Of a stretch of DNA of 64,000 bases, positions 42,901-52,700 are shown one piece after another. This DNA is from Breznakia pachnodae (GTDB lineage: Bacteria; Bacillota_I; Bacilli_A; Erysipelotrichales; Erysipelotrichaceae), in assembly GCF_030814225.1 (NCBI RefSeq), contig NZ_JAUSUR010000002.1, positions 248,001 through 312,000 on the forward strand, read 5' to 3'. How positions within the stretch are numbered: position 1 is the first letter of the stretch; each line of letters opens with the position of its first letter. The position numbers and the translations under genes are program-made. Below the pieces are notes generated by a model that was not told where the DNA came from, ran no database searches, and saw nothing but the letters and a program-made list of their open reading frames with translations.

Positions 42901-45900
42901 ACTTGCTTGCTTTGTAGTTAATGTGTAATCACCTAAGTTTACAGTTCCACTACTATCAAACTGTACATAATAATCTCCTGATGGCAGATTTGTAAATGCA
43001 TATGCACCACTTGCATCAGTAACTACACTTGTAAGATCATTACCAAGTATATCCTTCGTTACTTGTGTTCCATCTTTTTTGTATAAACTTACCTTTACAT
43101 TTGGTAATTTGTTTTCTGTTGTTTCTCGTTTACCATTTCTATTTGAATCAATCCAAGCTACACCTTCTACTGTTCTTCTAACTACTTTCGCCTGAACAAC
43201 AGGTGCGTATAATGGATCACTACTTTTACCAGATACTATTGTTGCATCATTTGCATATATATTTGATGGCTTATTATCTTTGACTTTCAATTTATAACTG
43301 ATTTTAATACTAGTTTTCCCATCCATACTACCTGTGAAATAAAGCGCTGTTGGACTTGTTCCTGATGGCAATGTATAAGTTACAGTTGTACCACTTACTG
43401 ATTTTGTTGCAGTAGTAAAACTACTTGTATTTACATTATAAGCGTTATTACTTTGATTTTGTAATGATGTATTCGTTGAGTACATTAAGTCTAATGTACT
43501 TGTAGGTGTTGTAGAGTACTCTAATGTAATAGAATCTACGGTATAAGTTCCATCAAACTTCGTTCCTCTCCAGTCTCCTGAGTATGGTAATACATCTAAC
43601 AATCTTACATTTGATTGAGTGCTTTGACTTGTATTTGCATAAGTTAAAAAGAATCCAATGTCTTCTCCCAACTCATACATGTTCTGATCAATACCCTTAG
43701 CAAAAGTAGTTGCATTTGTTTTTGTAACTGTAAATCCTGCGCTATAGGTATTTCCATTCGCTGTAGTAATCGCACGACCATCACCATCTGCATAGATATT
43801 TACTGTATTTGTGAAACTATCATTATGCTTAGCGTCATTATCTGGATCAGCAGCATTACCAATGATTACAGAAAAGTAGACTTTATCCATCGCTTCTCCA
43901 ACCTTTACTCCATTAAATTCCCAAGATAACGTTTGAACTGTTCTTCCTTTACTGTCAGTAGTTGTACCGACAACTGGCTGTACTCCTGTGCTATAATCTC
44001 CACCATCAACCGATTGTGTATTTTGATTATAAGTACCTCCAATAACTGTCGAACCTTCTACATAAGTAACCCCATATGGTAATGTATCAACGACTCTTAC
44101 ATTGTCTAAAACTTCATTTTCTGGTGCGTCTCCATTTGCTAGTTGTAGGGATGGAGATAATACATAATCAACTTCACGTTCGCTGGCATCAAGATCAAAT
44201 ACACTCTTTGCTTTTCCTCCAGATTGTTGAGCTACAGATTTTGTAATTGAAGCTTTATTTCCAACTACTAATACTGATGCTCCTGTATAAAATCCTTGTG
44301 GGCCATTTGTTCCTGCTATAACATTTCCATTTTCATCATAAGCTGTTTTTATATATGGTCCGTATGGTTTTCCTCCATTGATTGTGTCGTCATTCAAATA
44401 TATATCAGGATTATCCATTTTAGTTTTTACACTTGCTGTCGAATAGTTTAACATCGAATCATTGAAGCTCATCAATTCTCCATTCGTCTGTGTCCATACT
44501 TTTATTGTATTTGTTGTCTGATAAACCTTTCCTGATTCTGCAGAATCTAACATTTTCACTTTAAAAGCTACTTCTGTTCTTGCTGCTGCAAAACGTCCTT
44601 CTCTTCCTTCAGCTAAGACAGCAATACAAACTGCATCAGGGCCTAAAGAAGATTTCAAATCTGTCATACTAGTAAAGTAAATTAAATCTTCTTCTAATGC
44701 AGCGCTCATCTCACTATCACTTATCCATCCAGATCCATCAGCTTTTGCACCATAGCGAAGTTTTACTTTCATAGTAGAACCAGCTTTTTCATTGTAAATT
44801 GTAAAATCGTCTTCTCCAGCATCATCTAAAGGCTGAAATGCCTCACTATCAAATTTCTGGAATATATTTACTCCATAAATATACTGATCGATATCTGCTG
44901 TACTTCCTACACTTACTCCTCCCCATATTTTTATAGTTTGTCCTTTGTATGCCCAACCATCAGATCCATATCCAACAGTTGAAGAAGATAGATTATTACT
45001 CCATGCATATGTATTTGTTTCTTTTGTATAGTAATTACGTTTTATATATGACCCAACTGGAACAATTACAACATCGGTTGTTGTTTTATTATCACTTGTA
45101 TAAACCTCTTTAGTTGTACTAGTACCACCAATACTTGTTGCATTAAAATTAGTAGCCGTTACTTCTAGATCATAAGTGTTACTTTCTGATACACTACTAT
45201 CTAATGGGAAAAGAACTTGGAAATATCCTGCACTAAACACTCCTCTTCCTAGATCCTCTCCATAACTAACCACATCTCCAGTATTTTGGAAATATTTATG
45301 GGTAGGCCAATAATAATCGCCATTTGAGTTTAAAAACTCATATGCATCAACTTCTACACTAATCACATTATTTGTTTGTGTTGCTTTCCATGTTCCTCCA
45401 TCTACAACTGCATTAAATGCTGTTCCAGTATTAAGTGGTGAAATTGCATATGCACAGTTGGTAGATGTATTGCTATTAAACTGCATTAATCTTCCTTCGT
45501 TACCTGTTGTTGTCCCACTATTTCCTTTGTAATCCCATAGCATAGGCATTATTTGTCCAGCACCTGTACCAGTTGAATCAACTCCACTAATATAGGCTGT
45601 TAAATCTAAATCAAATGTTATTTTTCCTTCTGGTAGTTCAATTCCTTTAAATTTCTTATCTTTATTAGCATTTCTTAATTCAATGTTAATACCATATCCA
45701 TACATTCTTCCTGAAATGGTACCTGCAGTATTGTTTACTGCACCACTCTTTCCAGTGCTGAAGTCATAGTCATCTTTCCATTGTATTTGAGTATTTCTTA
45801 CTAATTGAACATTGTAATTTGGTGCCGCCGATACTTTAACTGGGTCCGGATCAATTGATTTATAAGCACTCTCTGCATTTCCATCCATCCACACTTCAAA

Positions 45901-47394
45901 AGTTGGTTGAATTAGTTCACCATTTTTCGCTCCATTTACTTGAACTTCAAATGGTAATTGTCTTGTTCCTGGGAATACAGTTTCTCCTACTGATGCAGAA
46001 AAGTATCTTTTTCCAGTTAGTACTTGCTTTCCATCAATTACTTCTACTTTTGCATCCACAATCCATTTCATATCATCAAGACTGAATTCAGCTACACCAC
46101 TTGTATATGGTAACGTTACTCTGAAGTAAGCATAACCACTTGTAAATGATGTATATCCGCTTGCTGTATTTACTTGTATGTTTGCATCGATTGTATATCC
46201 AATTTTATCGAATGAACGCACAATTCCATTACTGTCACCTGAATCATTACCAGGCAAATCATCTTTATCCCATACTGATGTTCCATCTCTTATTGTATTT
46301 ACTTCAATACTTGATACATAAGTTTCATTACTTCCTGCTTCACCTCCTGGTTTGCTTTCAGTTGGTTTTAGATTCTTTTCTTCATCAGTTAAATTGATTT
46401 TACTTGCAGGTGCTTTAATATTTCCATATTGATCAGCGTCATAGAATCCTTCATCCGTTCCATTTACAGTTCCATATACTCGATAATAAGTTATTCCATC
46501 TTTACCAGTAAATGCATACACTCTTTCCCGTGTAACTAAGGTATCTGTATCTGTTTCTTTTTTCACTGGTAATCCATAATAATCTGGAATTGTTGCTGGT
46601 ACAGTTGTACTTTCGTTAAATCCAGTTACCGCCTTATTTAATACAAACTTATTAATATCTTCTTGTTTTCCATCAACTGCATCAATTACTTTATAATTTT
46701 CATCCTTATCTAACTCGTACCATCCTTTGGTACTGCTTGGGTCACTTACATTACCTATATAACCATAGGCAACATATATCTTTTCACCATCTGCACCAGC
46801 AAAAGAATACACATCATATCCTACTGCTGTAGAGATGGTATCTTCTTTTGTAATTGTTGTTGGTACACTTGCATAGACTTCCCCTACCAATAAATATGGT
46901 GCTATAGTTGTTGCCTCTGTTGTTGTATCAACAGGTGTTGTAGATGTAATTGTTCCTTGAGAATTTGTCTCATAGAATGCATCTGCTGCTCCATCCTGAC
47001 TACCATACACTCGATAATAAGTGTTATTGTTTCTACCTTTAAAGTAGTAAAGGGTTGTTCCATCGCCCGTTGTGATTGTCTTACTCACGTAATAAGCAGG
47101 TACATCACTTGGAGAAGTGTTCTCCACAAAACCCGAAGCAAATGCTGTCACTTCTTCTGAAGTAACTTTTACCTCTTCTTGTGTAATTTCTCCTTCATTT
47201 TCTTTTGTTTCTTCTGTTGCCTGTATAGGTTCTGTAGATTCTACAGATTCACTAGCCTCTGAATCTGATGTATCAGTTACTTCACTAGTTTCTGGTTCCA
47301 GCAAATCATCTGCTAGAAGTAGATCACTTGTGAATGCTCCTACAAGCATTGTCATTAATATCATTACGACTGATATTTTCTTAAGCTTTTTCAT
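39967..47394 (-). CDS. Giant DUF11/SdrD-B surface protein, cassette 2
   Basis: 2475-residue secreted protein. Start 47394 after GGAGGGCGTGAAA. Parts: signal peptide, Ser/Thr/Glu-rich linker, four or five 50-70-residue repeats with YYFKG..NTYYRVYG..DG.A..FY, a large beta-rich adhesin-like region, one SdrD_B/Cna-B-like module (VEGVAWIDSNRNGKR, near residue 1410), then six or seven DUF11-type beta modules (about 1560-2430; repeated IKVTNTGES and D.IPE.TTYV.ESI.YEG). The end has IATGDDTN, a hydrophobic helix and SKRKTEKV, a sortase-type signal with TGD. Probably a long adhesin or fibre stalk. It has its own cassette 2 promoter inside the end of the previous gene. Confidence 0.9.
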   Translation of the reverse strand: MKKLKKISVVMILMTMLVGAFTSDLLLADDLLEPETSEVTDTSDSEASESVESTEPIQATEETKENEGEITQEEVKVTSEEVTAFASGFVENTSPSDVPAYYVSKTITTGDGTTLYYFKGRNNNTYYRVYGSQDGAADAFYETNSQGTITSTTPVDTTTEATTIAPYLLVGEVYASVPTTITKEDTISTAVGYDVYSFAGADGEKIYVAYGYIGNVSDPSSTKGWYELDKDENYKVIDAVDGKQEDINKFVLNKAVTGFNESTTVPATIPDYYGLPVKKETDTDTLVTRERVYAFTGKDGITYYRVYGTVNGTDEGFYDADQYGNIKAPASKINLTDEEKNLKPTESKPGGEAGSNETYVSSIEVNTIRDGTSVWDKDDLPGNDSGDSNGIVRSFDKIGYTIDANIQVNTASGYTSFTSGYAYFRVTLPYTSGVAEFSLDDMKWIVDAKVEVIDGKQVLTGKRYFSASVGETVFPGTRQLPFEVQVNGAKNGELIQPTFEVWMDGNAESAYKSIDPDPVKVSAAPNYNVQLVRNTQIQWKDDYDFSTGKSGAVNNTAGTISGRMYGYGINIELRNANKDKKFKGIELPEGKITFDLDLTAYISGVDSTGTGAGQIMPMLWDYKGNSGTTTGNEGRLMQFNSNTSTNCAYAISPLNTGTAFNAVVDGGTWKATQTNNVISVEVDAYEFLNSNGDYYWPTHKYFQNTGDVVSYGEDLGRGVFSAGYFQVLFPLDSSVSESNTYDLEVTATNFNATSIGGTSTTKEVYTSDNKTTTDVVIVPVGSYIKRNYYTKETNTYAWSNNLSSSTVGYGSDGWAYKGQTIKIWGGVSVGSTADIDQYIYGVNIFQKFDSEAFQPLDDAGEDDFTIYNEKAGSTMKVKLRYGAKADGSGWISDSEMSAALEEDLIYFTSMTDLKSSLGPDAVCIAVLAEGREGRFAAARTEVAFKVKMLDSAESGKVYQTTNTIKVWTQTNGELMSFNDSMLNYSTASVKTKMDNPDIYLNDDTINGGKPYGPYIKTAYDENGNVIAGTNGPQGFYTGASVLVVGNKASITKSVAQQSGGKAKSVFDLDASEREVDYVLSPSLQLANGDAPENEVLDNVRVVDTLPYGVTYVEGSTVIGGTYNQNTQSVDGGDYSTGVQPVVGTTTDSKGRTVQTLSWEFNGVKVGEAMDKVYFSVIIGNAADPDNDAKHNDSFTNTVNIYADGDGRAITTANGNTYSAGFTVTKTNATTFAKGIDQNMYELGEDIGFFLTYANTSQSTQSNVRLLDVLPYSGDWRGTKFDGTYTVDSITLEYSTTPTSTLDLMYSTNTSLQNQSNNAYNVNTSSFTTATKSVSGTTVTYTLPSGTSPTALYFTGSMDGKTSIKISYKLKVKDNKPSNIYANDATIVSGKSSDPLYAPVVQAKVVRRTVEGVAWIDSNRNGKRETTENKLPNVKVSLYKKDGTQVTKDILGNDLTSVVTDASGAYAFTNLPSGDYYVQFDSSGTVNLGDYTLTTKQASGVSSTVNSDADAVLDGSGKLQSAKITDVSTPTIADMKVMDYRVSNLDMGVYAPYTVNKTSNPTGSYDGSDVPVIKEGQVVTYTITVDSPTANQSNLTMTDTLPSEMSLVSGSITYKLQGGAQVKVNDSAYSNTTHTITWPTLEVPKGKSEYSFKVVVDKVDWEENVNEITYENVAIAKQPNIPDQPSNEVKHKTIRREADIVKAAALVEEDGTVLAQDNGTETDPVYSELQQTIEYRLVVKNTGHDDAKSGDIIITDVLPYDTTYESGSMTYTFRDSSNTNSTFPSSTATATMSDPDSDGKMTWTLSGMSSGEEAYLTFRVKAPVTTDNPATLLVKELEKEFDNTAHLKDVQREETVYETTYTDVDGNTYKENESVYSEKEISKDSNTTYHVVKEPLLTINKVSDVEEGTYLSSEDEITYSITVKNVGKAIAKEFDIKDAIPEYTTYVLGSITYSGDATTVTPDDTTLVDGTGELTWKVEGLEVDGSVTVTFTVTVDEMYETGEREILNQAYTRLPEDPWTPSEEVEHKQKVAYEIEKYSDPETGSYVDGNQEITYFIKVTNTGESTLDKAQVKDAIPEYTTYVDESIAYEGNVSVAMPDDTTIVDGLGELTWDIEGVPTGETVTLSFKVKVDEMDASGERSIKNVAYVKAPEDPWKPSEEVEHKQKVAYEIEKSSNPESGSYVNGGDEINYFIKVTNTGESSLDNLQVKDAIPENTTYVEESIAYEGNAELVIPDDTSIKDGFGELTWDIENVPVGESVTLSFKVKVDELNTEGERDIKNQAYAKAPEEEEWTPTNEVEHKQSLSFKILKSSNPEHESIVKSGDYVTYFIQVDNTGTETLRDITVTDKIPTGTEYDANSINTEDKNTTYFEKDGILTWEIPEIKPNESVIVTFRVKVTGDQSTIRNVAQVQLGEDDPKNTNEVTHTVEPKQSASIAGSPSIATGDDTNSTGYIFMSLIGLMSILALLISKRKTEKV

Positions 47395-47414
47395 TTTCAC
47401 GCCCTCCGTCATTA

Positions 47415-47447
47415 GATAGATTCACAAGTCATCTAGATTGTTCAGTA
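47415..47447 (-). promoter_or_regulatory. Cassette 2 ECF-like promoter of the giant gene
   Basis: On the minus strand TACTGAACAA (47438-47447), 16 bases, ATCTATC (47415-47421). It matches the sigma gene promoter at 49440-49472 in the -35 element exactly, in the first five bases of the -10 and in spacing. It overlaps the last codons of the InlB-repeat gene. Confidence 0.75.
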
Positions 47448-48133
47448 GATTTTCTAATTATTTTTAAAGAGACAAAAAAGACTGCAATAAACAAAAAAAC
47501 ATAAGGCACATAGTTAGTATTTCCATTCACTACCTTATTCATTATCGTATTTTCTTTTTCATTATAATTTTCGTTATCTACAACTACTTCATCAATTAAC
47601 TCACTTTCCTCATCTACGTTAATTAATTTCATTGCTGTAGTCTCTTGAATACTAGGTTTCTCTTCAACTTCGACTACGTTTATTTTTTCTTGAAATGATG
47701 CATTAATCTGAGTATCACATTGAATGTTTGATAGTCCACTCCATCCAATAAATTCTAGTCCATCTACTTCTGGTGCATTAATATTTGGCGCATCACTTTG
47801 ATAGGGTACTGTTGTCTTATAAAATAATTCCCCTTGCACATAGTATTCAACATTGTAATTAATGACTTCATAGATTGCATAATAATTTTTAGATTCCCAT
47901 ACCTTATAGGTAATTAAATACTCTCCTCTACCATTCGCTTGTGTGTTGAATCCAATAAAGTTATAACCATCTTTTTTGATAGATGGAACTTCAAAGTAAG
48001 AACCAACAGGTAACTCGTAAGATACAATTAACTGTCCTTGTTCATCATAGAAATTAACGGTTTCTGTATCCTCTGCTCTTAGATGACTAGTAAAGGATAA
48101 AAGTAGTAAACAACATATTATTACTTTTTTCAT
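47429..48133 (-). CDS. InlB-repeat membrane-anchored protein, cassette 2
   Basis: 234-residue secreted protein. Signal peptide about 1-21, one InlB B-repeat/Listeria-Bacteroides repeat (YNFIGFNTQANGRGEYL, near residues 55-75), a related repeat ending VDGLEFIGWSGL, an acidic linker, and a C-terminal TM helix (VPYVFLFIAVFFVSLKI) with a short basic tail. There is no TGD motif, so it stays in the membrane rather than the wall. It starts two bases after the sigma stop and is co-transcribed. Its relative in cassette 3 has the same place. A role as ligand, sensor or partner of the sigma ectodomain is a guess. Confidence 0.82.
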   Translation of the reverse strand: MKKVIICCLLLLSFTSHLRAEDTETVNFYDEQGQLIVSYELPVGSYFEVPSIKKDGYNFIGFNTQANGRGEYLITYKVWESKNYYAIYEVINYNVEYYVQGELFYKTTVPYQSDAPNINAPEVDGLEFIGWSGLSNIQCDTQINASFQEKINVVEVEEKPSIQETTAMKLINVDEESELIDEVVVDNENYNEKENTIMNKVVNGNTNYVPYVFLFIAVFFVSLKIIRKSTEQSR

Positions 48134-48135
48134 AC

Positions 48136-49416
48136 TCAATTACCACTCTTCTGAATCACATACTCACTATGATTACCAACACTATCATATAAGTGAACAC
48201 TAACATCCCCTATAAATATACCCTCAGATATTCCATCTTCATTGATTTCATATTTTTGTCCATTACTAGTTACATAAGAGTTATTTAAATCAACTCCTGA
48301 AAGATCATCTGATATCTTTAATTTTAATTTATTGTCTTCCATTGATTCTAATTCTGCTAATGGTGCTTTTCGATCAATTGTATCAATAGCAATAATCTCT
48401 TTCTTATCACCGACCTCAATCGAATATTCACCATTTTGATCCACTTCAAATTCAACTACATTTGTTTGGATTGAAGAATCAATCTGATTATTATCAAAAG
48501 TTACAGACACTTTACTATCTTCTATATCTTTAGTTGTTACTACACTTACTTTTACTTTATTCCTAGTCATATCAGTATTGTATTCAATCTTTGCAATATC
48601 AAGAGTTGATGTTTGAAACTGTAATGCAATCACAGTAACTGCAGCAGCAATGAAAGCTGATGCAGCTATCTTCTTTGCTTTTGCGCCATTTCTGATTGCA
48701 CCACCAATTGCTGCTGTTGCTGGAAACGTGGATACTTTTATTCCATCTAAGATTTGCATTCCCGCCTGCTCATTTAATTGAGTAGCAGCAGTCAGTTGTT
48801 CAAACGCCTTCCACATAAGTGGAGCAAAGCTCAACGACATGTAATCTGTAGGTTTAAACCCACGTTTCTTTAATTGAACTTGTAGGTTTTCCTTTATTAG
48901 TTTTAGCCTTGTCTTAACCGTTCCTTCAGGAATTTCTAATACATCTGATATTTCTCTGATTTTCATATTTTCAAAGTAATAAAGTTCTGCTGTTATTTTT
49001 AATCTATCACTTAATGTATCTAATGAATTTTTAACGTTATCAATAATTTCCTGATTGTGATACGTTTTAATTAAGTCCTCTTTTTCATCTGGAAAATATG
49101 ATATATCAACACCTTCGTCCAAAGGCTGATAGCGATTTTCCTTTCGATAATGAAGCATAATAATACTGTAACTAATTCGAAATAACCACGAGTTAAATGA
49201 ATTAGGATCTCTTAAATTCTTTATTTGTTTAATTACTCTTACAAATGTTTCCTGTACTACTTCTTCTGCCCGATCATTGTCTTTTAGAAATGAATAACCA
49301 AAATAATATATCTTATTCTTATAAAAGTTATATATTTCATTGAATGCCTCAAAATCATTCTGATTCTGTTGGTACAAAATGACATATTTTGTATCAATTT
49401 TTTTATTCTCATTCAT
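48136..49416 (-). CDS. Membrane-tethered ECF sigma factor, cassette 2
   Basis: 426 residues; GGAGGGCAGACAAA precedes the ATG. Region 2 about 17-97 (DRAEEVVQETFVRVIKQI, FNSWLFRISYS), region 4 about 131-187 (MKIREISDVLEIPEGTVKTRL). The conserved 44-residue segment is at 183-226 (KRGFKPTDYMSL..., ending ILDGI). TM helix about 249-266. The ectodomain has two Ig-like modules joined by IDTIDRKAP, with SGVDLNNSYV and DSVGNHSEY. It is followed by the InlB-repeat gene and the giant; it probably drives its own promoter and that of the giant. Confidence 0.9.
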   Translation of the reverse strand: MNENKKIDTKYVILYQQNQNDFEAFNEIYNFYKNKIYYFGYSFLKDNDRAEEVVQETFVRVIKQIKNLRDPNSFNSWLFRISYSIIMLHYRKENRYQPLDEGVDISYFPDEKEDLIKTYHNQEIIDNVKNSLDTLSDRLKITAELYYFENMKIREISDVLEIPEGTVKTRLKLIKENLQVQLKKRGFKPTDYMSLSFAPLMWKAFEQLTAATQLNEQAGMQILDGIKVSTFPATAAIGGAIRNGAKAKKIAASAFIAAAVTVIALQFQTSTLDIAKIEYNTDMTRNKVKVSVVTTKDIEDSKVSVTFDNNQIDSSIQTNVVEFEVDQNGEYSIEVGDKKEIIAIDTIDRKAPLAELESMEDNKLKLKISDDLSGVDLNNSYVTSNGQKYEINEDGISEGIFIGDVSVHLYDSVGNHSEYVIQKSGN

Positions 49417-49439
49417 TTTGTCTGCCCTCCGCCTCTACT

Positions 49440-49472
49440 GTTAGATGTTGAACTCCTCTAATTTGTTCAGTA
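49440..49472 (-). promoter_or_regulatory. Cassette 2 ECF-like promoter of the sigma gene
   Basis: On the minus strand TACTGAACAA (49463-49472), 16 bases, ATCTAAC (49440-49446), 24 bases before the start codon. The 314-base gap from 49417 to 49730 otherwise holds only this and the terminator of the 3378-aa gene. Confidence 0.75.
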
Positions 49473-49665
49473 AAATATCATTATTGCTTTATTACAAATT
49501 AAAAAGGGAATATAATTATCCCCCTATATTATTAGTCGCTATTTTCATTATATTCGTTCATTTTTCGTTTAATTACTTTGTTATTAAAAATCATATGAGA
49601 AAATAAGGGATTAATTTCTTCGCTGTTAAGGTTGAAAATTAATCAATTATACTTGAATAATTCCG

Positions 49666-49704
49666 TAAAAACAAAAGTTATTCAATTGTATTTGAATAAC
49701 TTTT
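49666..49704 (-). terminator. Terminator of the cassette 3 giant gene
   Basis: On the minus strand a perfect 13-bp stem AAAAGTTATTCAA/TTGAATAACTTTT is followed by TGTTTTT. Confidence 0.88.
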
Positions 49705-49730
49705 GAAATAATATTTTTATTTAATTATAC

Positions 49731-52700
49731 TTAATTCTTATTAGTTCTCTTCTTTCCTACAAAGTATACAGATGATAACAATAATAATGATAAGTAGAAC
49801 ATTACATTCGTTGTATCTCCTGTGTTGGTTCCACTTCCTGCTGGTTCTACACTACTTGTTGGTGTAGTCGGTGCAGTTGATGGTTTTTCTCCTACAGGTA
49901 ATACAGTTACTTTTATAGTTGTTTCAATTCGATATTCCATTCTAGCATTTGAGTCATAAACTGCATAGAATGTTAAATCATATTCTCCACCTGTTGCTGG
50001 TGCTTTTTTGATTGCTTCTAATTGAGTTTCATCTACTTTTACTTCAATTGAAAGTCCTTCTTTTACTTTCCATGCTTGTGCATTTGCATTCGCAATACTT
50101 GCCACATCATCTAAAGTTGCAGCTACAGTGTTTTCAATTGTGAAGTCATTTGCACTAATTGCTAGTTCATCTCCATCTGGTAATTCTACACTTGGTGGAG
50201 TATTTGTTCCTAAAACAATAACCTTTACTGTTTTAGTTACTGTGACTCCATCATCTTCTACTGTAAATTCTAAATCATATACTCCACCAGTTACTGGTGC
50301 TTCTTGAATTGCTTTTAAATCATCTTTATTTACAGTTATCTTATCAGATATATTAGTAAATCCACTAACGATACCATCTGCATATGATACTTTATATGCT
50401 TGTGCATTACCATTGGTTGAAGCTTTTGCTTTGGTTGCATCTAATGATGCTGCTTCACTATTTTCTAGAGTGAATCCTTCTGCTCCTAAGATAACATTTG
50501 TATCTTCATCAGCTACACTATATTTTGGTTTTACTAACACCTTAACAGTAATGTTTGCTGTATCTGTACCATTGGTTGCTGAATATGTAAGATCGAACAA
50601 TCCTCCATCTGTACTAGTAGAGTGAATTGCATTAAGTTGTTTTGAATCAACACTTACATCAATTGTTTTCACATCTACAATTTTTCCTGTTGCATCTTTA
50701 ATTACTTCATATGCAATTGCTTTACCTTTGGCAATTGAATCCGCTTCAGGTAATGTAATTGCTTCTTCATAAGAAACAATATATCCTGATGCATCAATTG
50801 TTACATTATTTGAAGTAATACCATTTGCTGGTCTTACAAATACTTTTACGGTTGTTGAAATGCTTACGCCTTGATCTTCTGCTGTAAATGTTAATTCAAA
50901 CACACCTCCAGCTTTTGAAGCACTTTGAATTACTTTTAATTGTTCTTGATCAACACTTATGTTTGATACTTTTGAATTCGCTTTTATTAACCATGCTTCT
51001 GCACTTGCTTCACTAATTGCTTTTTTATCTGTTAGTGATCCTGCATCTGCATAATCAAGTTCAAATCCTTCCGCACTAATTGTTAATTCATCGCCATCCG
51101 GTGTTGGTTTTGGTTCTGGAGTCGTTGTTCCCTTAACTACTACTTTTACGGTTGTTGAAATTTCTACACCTTGATCTTCTGCAGTGTATGTTAAATCATA
51201 GATTCCTCCTGCAGTACCAACACTATTAATAATAGCTAATTGTGTTGTATCTACTTTGATATTTGTAATCGCTGTTCCCGCTTTCACAAGACTTGCCTGA
51301 ACATTCCCTTTTGTAATTGCATCTGCTTCACTTAATGCTGTTGCATCTGCATTTTCAAGAGTATATCCTTGTGCACTGATTGCTAACTCGTCTCCATCTG
51401 GTGTTGGCTTAGGGTCTGGTGTTGTCGTTCCTTTTACTACTACTTTAATTGTAGTTGAAATACTAACACCTTGATCCTCTGCTGTATAAGTTAAGTCATA
51501 AATACCACCTGTTACTGGTGCTTTTTGAATTGCTTCCAGTTGTGCTGTATCAACACTAACACTAACTTCTTTACCAGCTTTCACTAAAGTAGCCATAGCA
51601 TTTGCATTGGTAATTGCTAAGTCACTTGTTAATGAAGCAGCATCCTTGTTTTCCAGAGTAAATCCTTCTGCACTAATTGCCAATTCGTCGCCATCTGGTG
51701 TTGGCTTTGGTTCTGGAGTCGTTGTTCCTTTTACTACTACTTTTACGGTTGTTGAAATCTCAACATCTTGTTCTTTCGCAGTAAATGTTAGATCATAGAT
51801 TCCTCCATTTTGTCCAACATTGTTGATTGCAGTTAATTCATCACTATCTACTGTAATATCAGTAATTGATGTTTTTGCTTCAACAAGATATGCAGCTACA
51901 TTTGCTTTTGTGATTGCATCACTATCACTTAGTGTTGTTGCATCTATATTTTCAATTGTAAATCCTTCTGCAGTAATTGCTAATGTATCTCCATCTGGTG
52001 TTGGTTCAGGAGTTGGGGTATTGATTCCCTTAACTACTACTTTAATCGTTGTAGATACTTCTACATCTTGATCTTTTGCTGTAATTGTTAAGTCGAAGAT
52101 TCCTCCACCTTCATTTGCTTTTTGAATCGCTTCCAGTTGAGTTGCATCAACTCTAATATCAGTAATACTAACACCTGCTTTTACTAACCATGCCTGTGTC
52201 TCTGCATTTGTAATTGCACTACTACTTGTAAGTTTTGATGCTTCTGCATTTTCAATCGTGAATCCTTTTGCACTTATTGCCAATGTATCTCCATCTGGGG
52301 TTGGCACTGGGTCTGGTGTACTTGTCCCTTTTACTACAACTTTTACTGTCGTTGAGATTTTTACACCTTGGTCCTCTGCTGTATAGGTTAAATCATAGAC
52401 TCCACCTGATGTTGGTGCTGTTTTAATAGCAGCTAGCTCACTATCTTTTACTGATATGTTTGATACTGATGTTTTCGCATCTACTAAGTAAGCAACTACA
52501 TTTGATTTTGTAATAGCATCGCTATCACTTAATGTTGCTGCATCTGCATTTTCAATTGTGAAACCATTCGCTGTGATTGCCAATGTGTCTCCATCTGGTG
52601 TTGGTTTTGGATCTGGTGTATTGATTCCTTTTACTACTACTTTTACAGTTGTAGAAATTGTTGTTCCTTGATCCTCCGCAGTAAACGTTAAGTCGTAAAT

